DNA of 56,684 nt from Bacillota bacterium (GTDB taxonomy: Bacteria > Bacillota > Clostridia > Acetivibrionales > DSM-1351), in contig JAEZRV010000011.1 of the NCBI GenBank assembly GCA_023444055.1, positions 1 through 56,684 of the forward strand, given 5' to 3'. The notes below the pieces were generated by a model. It did not search any database. It saw only the letters and a list, made by a program, of their open reading frames with translations, and had not been told where the DNA came from. The translations under genes were made by a program, and so were the position numbers. Shown one piece after another: positions 25,907-33,058 of the stretch. How positions within the stretch are numbered: position 1 is the first letter of the stretch; the number at the start of each line of letters is the position of its first letter.

Positions 25907-26281
25907 ATGGAGTTACTAAAAGGATTTGGAGTTATGGATGCATCATTTCTAGTGCCTGTTATAGTAGTAGTCTTGGCACTGGTTATTATAGCAAAGGTTG
26001 CAAAGAAATTATTAAAGATTGCATTACTTGTTGCATTAATAGTAATATTTGCTACTACATATGTTAACCTTCCATCGTTCAAGATTGAGAATGGAACAGC
26101 AACGTTAGATTTGCAGGGAAAGCAGTACAGTATTAACGCTAAAAATGTTAAAGTTATTACTGAGCAAAAGGATGGAAAGACCCAAACGATATTGGTTTCG
26201 GGAAATACACGTATAGAATTGCCGTTTAGCAAGGAGTTTGCTAATAAATTTATAATGGAAAAGCTTAAGGAGCAGAAATAG
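25907..26281 (+). CDS. Small membrane protein, unknown function
   Basis: Not recognised. It has 124 residues with two adjacent hydrophobic segments (FLVPVIVVVLALVIIAKVA and LLKIALLVALIVIFATTYV, about residues 13-52). An extracytoplasmic or cytoplasmic tail follows with a beta-rich pattern (ATLDLQGKQYSINAKNVKVI, TQTILVSGNTRIELPF). A frame start at 25868 lies inside the hairpin element and has no RBS. ATG 25907 (MELLKGF) is preferred, with ATG 25895 in the hairpin arm (MGIIM) as alternative. The gene lies between the M48 protease and pflA, all on the plus strand, but a functional link is not evident. Confidence 0.7.
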   Translation: MELLKGFGVMDASFLVPVIVVVLALVIIAKVAKKLLKIALLVALIVIFATTYVNLPSFKIENGTATLDLQGKQYSINAKNVKVITEQKDGKTQTILVSGNTRIELPFSKEFANKFIMEKLKEQK

Positions 26282-26300
26282 TAAAGCTGTGGAGGCAAAA

Positions 26301-27026
26301 TTGGAGACTAAAGGTAAAATTCATTCATTTGAAACATTTGGTACTGTAGATGGTCCGGGAATCAGGTTTGTTGTTTTTATGAAGGGCTGTCCTCTGAAAT
26401 GTAAGTACTGTCATAACAGAGATACTTGGAGCGCTGAAGGCGCACAGCTATATACTGCAGAGGAGGTCATGACTGAACTTGGAAAATACAGAAATTTTAT
26501 TGACTCATCCAAAGGTGGCATAACTGTAAGCGGCGGAGAAGCTCTTATTCAGCCTCAATTTGTTTTGGAGCTTTTTAAGAAATGCAAACAAGAGGGTATT
26601 CATACAGCAGTGGATACTTCAGGATACGTAGAAGTTGAGGATGTAAAAGAAGTTCTTGAATACACCGACCTTGTACTGCTCGATCTAAAACACGCAGATG
26701 CATTAAAACATAAGGATTTGACGGGTGTCGATAATGATAAAATCAAAAGCTTTACGGAGTATTTATCTGATATTAATAAGCCTGTATGGATTAGATATGT
26801 TTTAGTACAGGGGTATACTGATGACGAAGCAGACTTATTGGCAGCGCATGAATATCTGAAAAACTTTAAAAATATTGAAAAAATTGAGGTTCTGCCGTAT
26901 CATGCAATGGGTAAAATAAAATGGGACAATTTGAATGTAGATTATCCATTAGAGGGTGTTCCTACACCTACAAGTGATGAGGTTGAGAGAGCACAGAATA
27001 TTTTGACAAGTGGGAACGAAATTTAA
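26301..27026 (+). CDS. pflA: Pyruvate formate-lyase activating enzyme
   Basis: Radical SAM enzyme of about 241 residues that installs the glycyl radical on pyruvate formate-lyase. The [4Fe-4S] motif CxxxCxxC is CPLKCKYC, in FMKGCPLKCKYCHNRDTW. IHSFETFGTVDGPGIRFVVF is the diagnostic N-terminus, and SGGEALIQPQFV is the SAM-binding GGE motif. A GTG at 26289 is in frame, but GGAGG at 26291-26295 points to the TTG at 26301. Its target pflB is 23 kb away on the opposite strand. A diverged second copy of its last 24 codons lies at 32383-32454. Confidence 0.93.
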   Translation: METKGKIHSFETFGTVDGPGIRFVVFMKGCPLKCKYCHNRDTWSAEGAQLYTAEEVMTELGKYRNFIDSSKGGITVSGGEALIQPQFVLELFKKCKQEGIHTAVDTSGYVEVEDVKEVLEYTDLVLLDLKHADALKHKDLTGVDNDKIKSFTEYLSDINKPVWIRYVLVQGYTDDEADLLAAHEYLKNFKNIEKIEVLPYHAMGKIKWDNLNVDYPLEGVPTPTSDEVERAQNILTSGNEI

Positions 27027-27080
27027 TATTATAACATTGAACAATATTTAATGTATTGTGCAATTGCTGAATTAGCTGTA

Positions 27081-27132
27081 AAAAACCAGTTAGAATTATT
27101 ATCTACTTGATAATGTATTCTGACTGGTTTTT
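27081..27132 (+). terminator. Intrinsic terminator after pflA
   Basis: AAAAACCAGTTAGAAT (27081-27096) pairs with ATTCTGACTGGTTTTT (27117-27132) with one mismatch, and an inner TATTATC/GATAAT stem closes the loop. A T-run ends the right arm. It isolates pflA from the two-component genes downstream. Confidence 0.85.
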
Positions 27133-27167
27133 ATAGATTTAGAATCCAAATATTTAGTTGTAATTAA

Positions 27168-27203
27168 GTTTTTCCAAATCTTGTGGAAAAACTTTGCTAT
27201 AAT
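27168..27203 (+). promoter_or_regulatory. Promoter and inverted-repeat operator of the response regulator gene
   Basis: GTTTTTCCA (27168-27176) and TGGAAAAAC (27184-27192) form a perfect 9-bp inverted repeat around 7 nt. TTGTGG (27181-27186) is followed after 11 nt by TATAAT (27198-27203). The spacing is too short for a normal -35, so the TTGTGG box is better read as an activator or repressor site. The same TTGTGG-N11-(-10) layout recurs ahead of the ABC ATPase gene. Confidence 0.5.
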
Positions 27204-27299
27204 ATAAATAGCAATATAGTATATAAGCATATTTTAAATAGGTTAGCATTTTATGCAACTATAGATGGAAGAGTACAGGGAGTATAGGGGGTTAATAAA

Positions 27300-27977
27300 A
27301 TTACTAAAATATTGATAATAGAAGATGATATCGCATTAAGCAATGGTATTGTTCTTGCTCTTAAAAATGATAACTATATATTTGAACAGGCACATACTCT
27401 TTGTGAAGCTAAGATAAAAATATCGGAGCAGGGCTTTGAGCTTTTGATATTGGATATCAATTTGCCAGATGGCAATGGTCTAACATTTTTATCTGACATA
27501 CGCAAGAGTTCTGCAATGCCGATTATTCTACTAACTGCAAACGATATGGAAACCGATGTGGTGTCAGGACTTGAATTAGGTGCTGATGATTACATAACAA
27601 AACCATTCAGTCTTATGGTGTTGCGTGCAAGAGTAAATGCTCAAATACGCAAAAATCAGTTGTTTAAGGCAAATATTATACAGATAGATGATTTCCTGTT
27701 TGACTTTGATAAAATGGAGTTTTCAAAAAGAGGAAATATTATTGAACTTAGCAAAACAGAACAGAAGCTGCTGCGGATTCTGATTGAAAATAAGGGAATC
27801 ACACTTGGTAGAGCAGATTTGGTGGACAGGATTTGGACAGATGGTGCTGAGTATGTAGAGGAGAATGCATTGTCGGTCACTATTAAACGGTTACGGAATA
27901 AGGTGGAGGATAAGCCAGCCGTACCAAAGTACATAAAAACTGTTTATGGAATCGGTTATACCTGGGCGGTGAAGTAG
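27300..27977 (+). CDS. OmpR-family response regulator
   Basis: Two-component regulator of about 225 residues. The receiver domain shows the acidic pair IIEDD, the phosphoacceptor Asp in LLILDINLPDGNG, the Thr in ILLTAND and the Lys in DDYITKPFS. The C-terminal winged helix (FDKMEFSKRGNIIELSKTEQ to IKTVYGIGYTW) is of OmpR type. The start is unusual. GGGGG at 27287-27291 sits 8 nt before an ATT at 27300, which would give the family start (M)TKILIIEDD. The first canonical alternative is TTG at 27312, 20 nt from the RBS. I give the ATT, with 27312 as alternative. Pairs with the kinase downstream. Confidence 0.85.
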   Translation: MTKILIIEDDIALSNGIVLALKNDNYIFEQAHTLCEAKIKISEQGFELLILDINLPDGNGLTFLSDIRKSSAMPIILLTANDMETDVVSGLELGADDYITKPFSLMVLRARVNAQIRKNQLFKANIIQIDDFLFDFDKMEFSKRGNIIELSKTEQKLLRILIENKGITLGRADLVDRIWTDGAEYVEENALSVTIKRLRNKVEDKPAVPKYIKTVYGIGYTWAVK

Positions 27978-28014
27978 CTTGTATGAATGTGGATGTAGCC
28001 GAAAATAACTGTGT

Positions 28015-28077
28015 ACCTCTTCGAAGCAGAGGTTCTCCACAGAGTTCTTTACCAAATTTTTGTACCGGAGTGGAGGT
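28015..28077 (+). promoter_or_regulatory. Hairpin-forming leader of the histidine kinase gene
   Basis: In the 104-nt gap between regulator and kinase, ACCTCT (28015-28020) pairs with AGAGGT (28028-28033), and CTCCAC (28035-28040) pairs with GTGGAG (28070-28075), which is part of the kinase SD. ACCTC can alternatively pair with GAGGT of the SD (28073-28077). The layout allows two competing folds, one hiding the SD. Function is inference. Confidence 0.35.
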
Positions 28078-28081
28078 TAGT

Positions 28082-28999
28082 ATGAACAGTCTGCACATAA
28101 TCTGTATTATCACTGCAAGTTTTGCAGTCTTAGTTGCTGTTGCTGTAATCTTTTTTAATCATAGAAAGACAAAAAGAACCATTGAAGAGCTGAACAAGAT
28201 GATAGATGCTACTATTAATTCTAACTTTACTGAAAGTAGTTTTGATGAATCCACTTTATCTGCACTAGAAACCAAACTCTGCAGATACCTATCTAAATGT
28301 TCGACTTCCTCCCAGAATCTACTAGTGGAAAAGGAAAAAATAAAAACTTTAATTTCAGATATCTCCCATCAAACCAAAACACCTATTGCAAATATTTTAC
28401 TCTATGCACAGCTACTTAATGAGCATAAATTGGATGAGGAGTGCAGGGGATGTGTAAAGGAATTGTCAACTCAGGCAGAAAAACTAAGTTTCCTAATTGG
28501 GGCTTTAGTAAAGACCTCCAGACTCGAAACAGGGATTATATCTGTACTGCCAAAGCCGGAGTCCATACAACTGCTGCTAACCGAAGCAACGGAGCAAATT
28601 AGGCTAAAAGCACAGGCAAAAAATATCACTCTGCTGGTACAGACTATAGCGGATACTGCTAACTTTGATTTTAAATGGACAACAGAGGCTTTATATAATA
28701 TTGTTGACAATGCTGTAAAATATACGCCAGAGGGTGGGCATATCAAAATAGAAGCTGCGGCTTACGAGTTGTTTTATCGGATTGATATTACAGATGATGG
28801 TATTGGAATCAGCGAAAATGAACGCAGCAAGATATTTTTACGATTTTATCGTTCACAGGCAGTTAGGGATCAAGAAGGTGTGGGTATTGGCCTTTTTTTA
28901 GCAAGAGAGATTCTTTCTGCACAGGGAGGTTATATAAAAGTACAGTCTGAATTTGGCAAAGGGTCAACATTTTCAGTTTTTTTGCCCAGAACAGTGTAA
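28082..28999 (+). CDS. Sensor histidine kinase
   Basis: Compact kinase of 305 residues with a single membrane segment (HIICIITASFAVLVAVAVIF, about residues 5-24) and almost no extracytoplasmic region, as in intramembrane-sensing kinases linked to ABC transporters. The phosphoacceptor His is in ISDISHQTKTPIANI. The ATPase domain has the N box DNAVKYTPEGG, the G1 box DITDDGIGI and the G2 box GVGIGLFLAREI. The open frame reaches back to 27983, but GGAGTGGAGGT (28067-28077) just before ATG 28082 (MNSLHII) fixes the start. The likely sensing partner is the ABC transporter encoded next. Confidence 0.9.
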   Translation: MNSLHIICIITASFAVLVAVAVIFFNHRKTKRTIEELNKMIDATINSNFTESSFDESTLSALETKLCRYLSKCSTSSQNLLVEKEKIKTLISDISHQTKTPIANILLYAQLLNEHKLDEECRGCVKELSTQAEKLSFLIGALVKTSRLETGIISVLPKPESIQLLLTEATEQIRLKAQAKNITLLVQTIADTANFDFKWTTEALYNIVDNAVKYTPEGGHIKIEAAAYELFYRIDITDDGIGISENERSKIFLRFYRSQAVRDQEGVGIGLFLAREILSAQGGYIKVQSEFGKGSTFSVFLPRTV

Positions 29000-29030
29000 A
29001 ATCTTTCAAAACTGTTAGATTTCAGAAAGA

Positions 29031-29053
29031 TTGTGGAAAGATTATTATGATAT
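29031..29053 (+). promoter_or_regulatory. Candidate promoter and regulator box of the ABC genes
   Basis: TTGTGG (29031-29036) is followed after 11 nt by TGATAT (29048-29053), the same geometry as ahead of the response regulator gene. GAAAGATT occurs twice around it (29025-29032 and 29036-29043), and an inverted copy, AATCTTTC, lies at 29000-29007. Likely target of the linked regulator, as in Bce-type modules; inference. Confidence 0.45.
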
Positions 29054-29168
29054 AGTCTGTTTGTAGGCAACTATTAAGCGGACTATTTTTTCGTTATCCT
29101 AAAATTCGATAATAGAATATTTGGGAAAGAATTGTTTAAAAGACTATTTTCTTTTGGAGGAAAACAGA

Positions 29169-29846
29169 ATGATGATACTTGAAACAAAAGATTTGAAGAA
29201 ATATTATGGTAATGGTGAAACATCTGTTCATGCACTTGACGGTGTTGACTTGACTGTGAAGAACGGGGAATTTGTTGCAATCGTAGGTACATCCGGAAGT
29301 GGTAAATCTACCCTTCTGCATATGCTTGGTGGGCTGGACCGTCCGACAAGCGGCAAGGTAACTGTGGATGGCAAAGATATATTTTTACTTAAAGATGAGG
29401 AATTGACTATATTCCGTAGAAGGAAAATTGGATTTGTATTTCAAAACTATAATTTAGTGCCTGTTTTGAATGTTTACGAAAACATTGTTCTACCAATACA
29501 ATTGGATGGAAACCAGCTTGATACTAATTATGTTGATCAAATAATAAAAACCCTTGGATTGGAGAGCAAGCTTAATAACTTACCTAACAATCTCTCTGGT
29601 GGTCAGCAACAGCGTGTGGCAATTGCTCGTGCACTTGCGGCAAAGCCAGCCATCATTCTCGCTGATGAGCCTACTGGGAATCTTGATAGTAAAACCAGCC
29701 AAGATGTACTTGGACTGTTGAAGGTCACAAGCGAAAAGTTTAGCCAGACCATAGTAATGATTACCCATAATGAGGAGATTGCACAGTTGGCAGACCGCAT
29801 CATACACATAGAGGACGGAAAAATTGTAGGTGGTGATTACATATGA
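29169..29846 (+). CDS. ABC transporter ATP-binding protein (MacB/LolD type)
   Basis: ATPase of 225 residues with Walker A GTSGSGKSTLL, Q-loop FVFQNYNLVPVLNVYEN, signature LSGGQQQRVAIARAL and Walker B IILADEPTGNLDS, the pattern of the MacB/LolD/BceA group that partners FtsX-type permeases. The frame opens at 29121, but GGAGG at 29156-29160 ahead of ATG 29169 (MMILETKDLKKYYG) sets the start. Its stop overlaps the permease start by four bases (ATGA), showing translational coupling. Together with the kinase and regulator it forms a stress-sensing or peptide-resistance module. Confidence 0.94.
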   Translation: MMILETKDLKKYYGNGETSVHALDGVDLTVKNGEFVAIVGTSGSGKSTLLHMLGGLDRPTSGKVTVDGKDIFLLKDEELTIFRRRKIGFVFQNYNLVPVLNVYENIVLPIQLDGNQLDTNYVDQIIKTLGLESKLNNLPNNLSGGQQQRVAIARALAAKPAIILADEPTGNLDSKTSQDVLGLLKVTSEKFSQTIVMITHNEEIAQLADRIIHIEDGKIVGGDYI

Positions 29847-32383
29847 TTAAGGTCAAAAATGGGAAGGCAATTAGAAACCTAGCTGACAAGAGTTTTCGGG
29901 CAAATAGAACACGTAATCTAATTGCCATAATTGCGATAGCACTTACAGCAGTACTCTTCACAACACTTTTTACCATGGGAATTGGAACAGTGGATAGTAT
30001 GCAACAGGCAATTATGCGCCAAGCGGGTGGTGATGGTCACGCTGCGCTCAAATATATTACTGATGAGGAATTTAATATCGTCAAAAACCATGAGCTAATA
30101 AAAGAAATTTCATATAACCGTATGCTTTCCGATGGTGTGGAAAACAAAGAGTTTTTGAAACGTAAAGCAGAGTTTTGGTATTTTGACGATGCGGGGCTAA
30201 AACTTGGCTTTTGTGAACCCACAAGAGGACATAAGCCTGTGGCAAAAAACGAAGTTATTGCAGACACTAAAACTTTACAGCTACTAGGTGTTCCATTGAA
30301 GGAAGGCTCACCACTTACGCTGATACTTAATATTAGGGGCAAAAAAGTTGAGCGTGATTTTGTTTTGGTCGGCTGGTGGGAGAGTGATCCATTATTTAAT
30401 GGAGGTAAGATTATTTCATCTCATGCGTATATGGATGCACATTCTGATGAGCTGCAATATACATTTAAGACTGATGGCTCTTTTACTGGTGCAATAAATG
30501 CCTATATTAAGTTTGATAACAGTATTAATTTGCAGGGAAAACTGGTGACAGTAATAAAGGGAAGTGGTTATTCACTGGATGAAAACGATAGCAACTATAT
30601 GGAGAGTAATGTAAATTGGTCTTACATTTCTACAAATTTTGGTATGGATGCAGGTACGATGGTTGCACTGATTTCGGGTTTACTGCTTATTACTTTTACT
30701 GGATATCTTATTATATATAATATTTTTCAAATTTCAGTTATTAAGGATATAAGATTTTATGGTCTGTTAAAGACTATCGGTACCACCAGTAGACAGATAC
30801 GACGTATTATACGCAGGCAGGCACTAATCCTTTCCTTTATAGGAATACCAATCGGACTGATTGGAGGCTTTTTTACAGGGAAATCACTTGTTCCGCTTAT
30901 TATGGATAATTCTTCGTATGCAGGAACTAAAGTGACGGTATCACCTAGTCCATATATATTCATTGGGGCTGCATTGTTTGCTGTTGTTACTGTTCTGATT
31001 AGTACCTTTAAGCCTGGCAAGATAGCAGCAGCTGTATCACCTGTAGAAGCAGTGCGGTATACCTATGGAAATATAAAGCAGAACTTAAAAATAAAGAAAT
31101 CCATTGATGGTGCGAAAATGTATAGAATGGCGCTATCTAATTTAGGGAGAAGCAAAAGGCGTACTGTTTTGGTAATTATAAGCTTATCGTTAAGTCTTGT
31201 GCTTCTAAATACTGTATTCACGTTGTCTCAAAGCATTGATATGGATAAATACCTTTCAAAATTTGTGGATACAGATTTTCTGATAGCACATGCTGAGTAT
31301 TTCCAGAATAAGTTCTATGGGTCTGAAAATCAGGTCACTGAAAGTTTTATTAAGTCAGTGGAAGCTCAGCCTAGCTTTGAGGAAGGAGGGCGTCTATATG
31401 GTGGCAATGCTGAAAAGTTCACTATAGAGGATAAAAATAACACTACACAAAAATACAATATTGACGAAAATGGTGATTACATGGCTGCGGTATATGGTCT
31501 GGAAAAAATACCGCTACAACGGCTTGAGCTTATAGATGGTGAGTTCGATGCCGAAAAGTTGGCCAGCGGAAAATACATCTTAGAAGGAATTCATTTGGAT
31601 GATAATGAAGTGCCTGAAATGGAGAGTAAGCATTTTGAAGTTGGTGATAAGATAACACTCCACAACTATAAAGGAATCTCAGAAAATCTTGAAGAAAGGG
31701 AGTATACAACACAGGAATTCATAGTTCTTGGACATGTGGCAATTAAATATTATTCAAACTCTGACCGCCGATGGAATGGTTATAGCTTCTATTTTCCGGC
31801 AGATGTGTACAAAACCTTAGTGGCACAACCTGCTGTAATGAGCTATGCTTTTAATGTATTCGAGGGTAAAGAAGCGGCGATGGAGAGCTTTATAAAAAAC
31901 TATACTGACACGGTTGAACCTGTCATGAGCTATACCTCTAAAATCACATCTCTTAACGAGTTTTCTGGTATGCGTAAGATGTTTATAATGATAGGTGGTA
32001 CACTCAGTTTTATAATTGGCTTGATTGGCATACTCAACTTTATCAATGTTATTCTCACTAGCATCTTAACTCGTCGCAAGGAATTTGCTATGCTGCAAAG
32101 CATAGGTATGACAAAGAAACAGTTGCGTAGAATGCTTATGTTTGAAGGGATTTATTATGCTATTGGCACAAGTGTTTTCTCTACAGTTTTTGGTGTGCTT
32201 TTTTCACTCTTAATTGTTAAGTCATTCTGTAGTTTATTATGGTTTTTCAGTTATCATTTTATCATATGGCCACTTTTAGTTTTGCTTCCGTTACTGTTTG
32301 CTCTTGGAGCGATTATTCCGTTGTTATCGTATACAATGACTGACAAGCAAAGTATTGTGGAGAGACTGCGGGAAGCGGAATAG
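29843..32383 (+). CDS. FtsX-like ABC transporter permease
   Basis: Large permease of 846 residues. It has one N-terminal membrane segment (NLIAIIAIALTAVLFTTLF), a long extracytoplasmic domain, three central segments (about 275-400), a further one near 440, a second extracytoplasmic domain and three C-terminal segments. This duplicated FtsX/MacB-PCD layout is typical of clostridial permeases linked to two-component systems. The ILTRRKEFAMLQSIGMTKKQ loop is the FtsX-family coupling region. Family members mostly export or sense antimicrobial peptides or lipids; the ligand here is unknown. The C-terminus DKQSIVERLREAE is standard, and its stop abuts the pflA-like remnant. Confidence 0.92.
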   Translation: MIKVKNGKAIRNLADKSFRANRTRNLIAIIAIALTAVLFTTLFTMGIGTVDSMQQAIMRQAGGDGHAALKYITDEEFNIVKNHELIKEISYNRMLSDGVENKEFLKRKAEFWYFDDAGLKLGFCEPTRGHKPVAKNEVIADTKTLQLLGVPLKEGSPLTLILNIRGKKVERDFVLVGWWESDPLFNGGKIISSHAYMDAHSDELQYTFKTDGSFTGAINAYIKFDNSINLQGKLVTVIKGSGYSLDENDSNYMESNVNWSYISTNFGMDAGTMVALISGLLLITFTGYLIIYNIFQISVIKDIRFYGLLKTIGTTSRQIRRIIRRQALILSFIGIPIGLIGGFFTGKSLVPLIMDNSSYAGTKVTVSPSPYIFIGAALFAVVTVLISTFKPGKIAAAVSPVEAVRYTYGNIKQNLKIKKSIDGAKMYRMALSNLGRSKRRTVLVIISLSLSLVLLNTVFTLSQSIDMDKYLSKFVDTDFLIAHAEYFQNKFYGSENQVTESFIKSVEAQPSFEEGGRLYGGNAEKFTIEDKNNTTQKYNIDENGDYMAAVYGLEKIPLQRLELIDGEFDAEKLASGKYILEGIHLDDNEVPEMESKHFEVGDKITLHNYKGISENLEEREYTTQEFIVLGHVAIKYYSNSDRRWNGYSFYFPADVYKTLVAQPAVMSYAFNVFEGKEAAMESFIKNYTDTVEPVMSYTSKITSLNEFSGMRKMFIMIGGTLSFIIGLIGILNFINVILTSILTRRKEFAMLQSIGMTKKQLRRMLMFEGIYYAIGTSVFSTVFGVLFSLLIVKSFCSLLWFFSYHFIIWPLLVLLPLLFALGAIIPLLSYTMTDKQSIVERLREAE

Positions 32384-32454
32384 GTGGTTCCACACCTACA
32401 GATAATGAGGTTGAGCGAGCACGGGTTATTTTGAATGGTGTGGGAGCGAAATAA
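32383..32454 (+). pseudogene. Remnant of the 3' end of a pflA gene
   Basis: 24 codons, GGSTPTDNEVERARVILNGVGAK then stop, align without gaps to the last 24 codons of pflA (26955-27026, GVPTPTSDEVERAQNILTSGNEI). By my hand alignment about 51 of 72 bases match, with the first 17 codons closest. It has no start codon or RBS and begins at the stop of the permease gene, so it is a decayed fragment, not a gene. Confidence 0.75.
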
Positions 32455-32634
32455 TCTAGTAAAATCAACTTTGGTTTAGTAAGGTATGAAATTAAGAAAA
32501 GTAGCTAAACTTGCACACACTTCAGCACACATGGTTTATAGTGTGCTAAAACCGAACACATGCAATTTTTAACTGAGAAATTTGAGTAAAATAATTTAAA
32601 GTAGTCTTTTAATTAGCTAAAGTCCATCATTTGA

Positions 32635-32682
32635 GGTCTTGAAATGTAGTGTTTGCTACATTTTAAGACCTTTATTTTTTTC
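32635..32682 (+). terminator. Intrinsic terminator of the ABC/two-component module
   Basis: GGTCTTGAAATGTAG (32635-32649) pairs with CTACATTTTAAGACC (32656-32670) over 15 bp with one G-T wobble around a 6-nt loop, followed by TTTATTTTTTT. It is a very strong terminator, placed 250 bp after the permease gene. Confidence 0.9.
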
Positions 32683-32997
32683 GATTTTATATTTATCAAG
32701 AATTTCATGTTACAATTCAGCCAATAAAATGTAGATTGATGTTACTATTGAGAACACTTAATAGTTGATTAATGCAATATCAGAACATACGCTCCTAACT
32801 ATTTATTGTATTGTCATAGGCTGAACAGTAACGAATAAATTTTTTAGCAAAAGTGAATTTTCTGTATGAGTTTTTTGAGCTGATTTAGTGAAATAGGTTG
32901 AAATACTGACTAAATGTGGTTGGTAATGCAGAAAAATGCTGTTAAGAATTAAGTTAAAAATCAACAAATTGTAAAAAAGTGTTGAATATCCGACATA

Positions 32998-33026
32998 TTG
33001 TATATTATAAAATATAATACTATAAT
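32998..33026 (+). promoter_or_regulatory. Sigma-A-type promoter of the surface protein gene
   Basis: TTGTAT (32998-33003) and TATAAT (33021-33026) are 17 nt apart. The start codon at 33059 follows with TTGGAGGG in between. A second overlapping candidate is TTGAAT near 32983 with TTATAA at 33006. Confidence 0.65.
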
Positions 33027-33058
33027 GTTAGCATTATAAAATAATTGGAGGGATTTTT

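Larger units (their letters stand above)
32455..33058. other. Intergenic region before the surface protein gene
   Basis: It holds a hairpin AGCACAC/GTGTGCT (32524-32547), an intrinsic terminator (32635-32682) and the promoter of the surface protein gene (32998-33026). A 24-bp sequence at 32530-32553 recurs inverted at 36488-36511. The rest is AT-rich with stop codons in all frames, and I see no further gene in it. Confidence 0.5.

Noticed and set aside
25834..26067. Plus-strand frame MEEVPSPCDFCHVVF.. with CxxCH-like look, starting at the SD before hairpin C
   Set aside because: It is a different frame from the membrane protein, starts inside its own SD and reads through the hairpin element; the motif is a chance product of the repeat.
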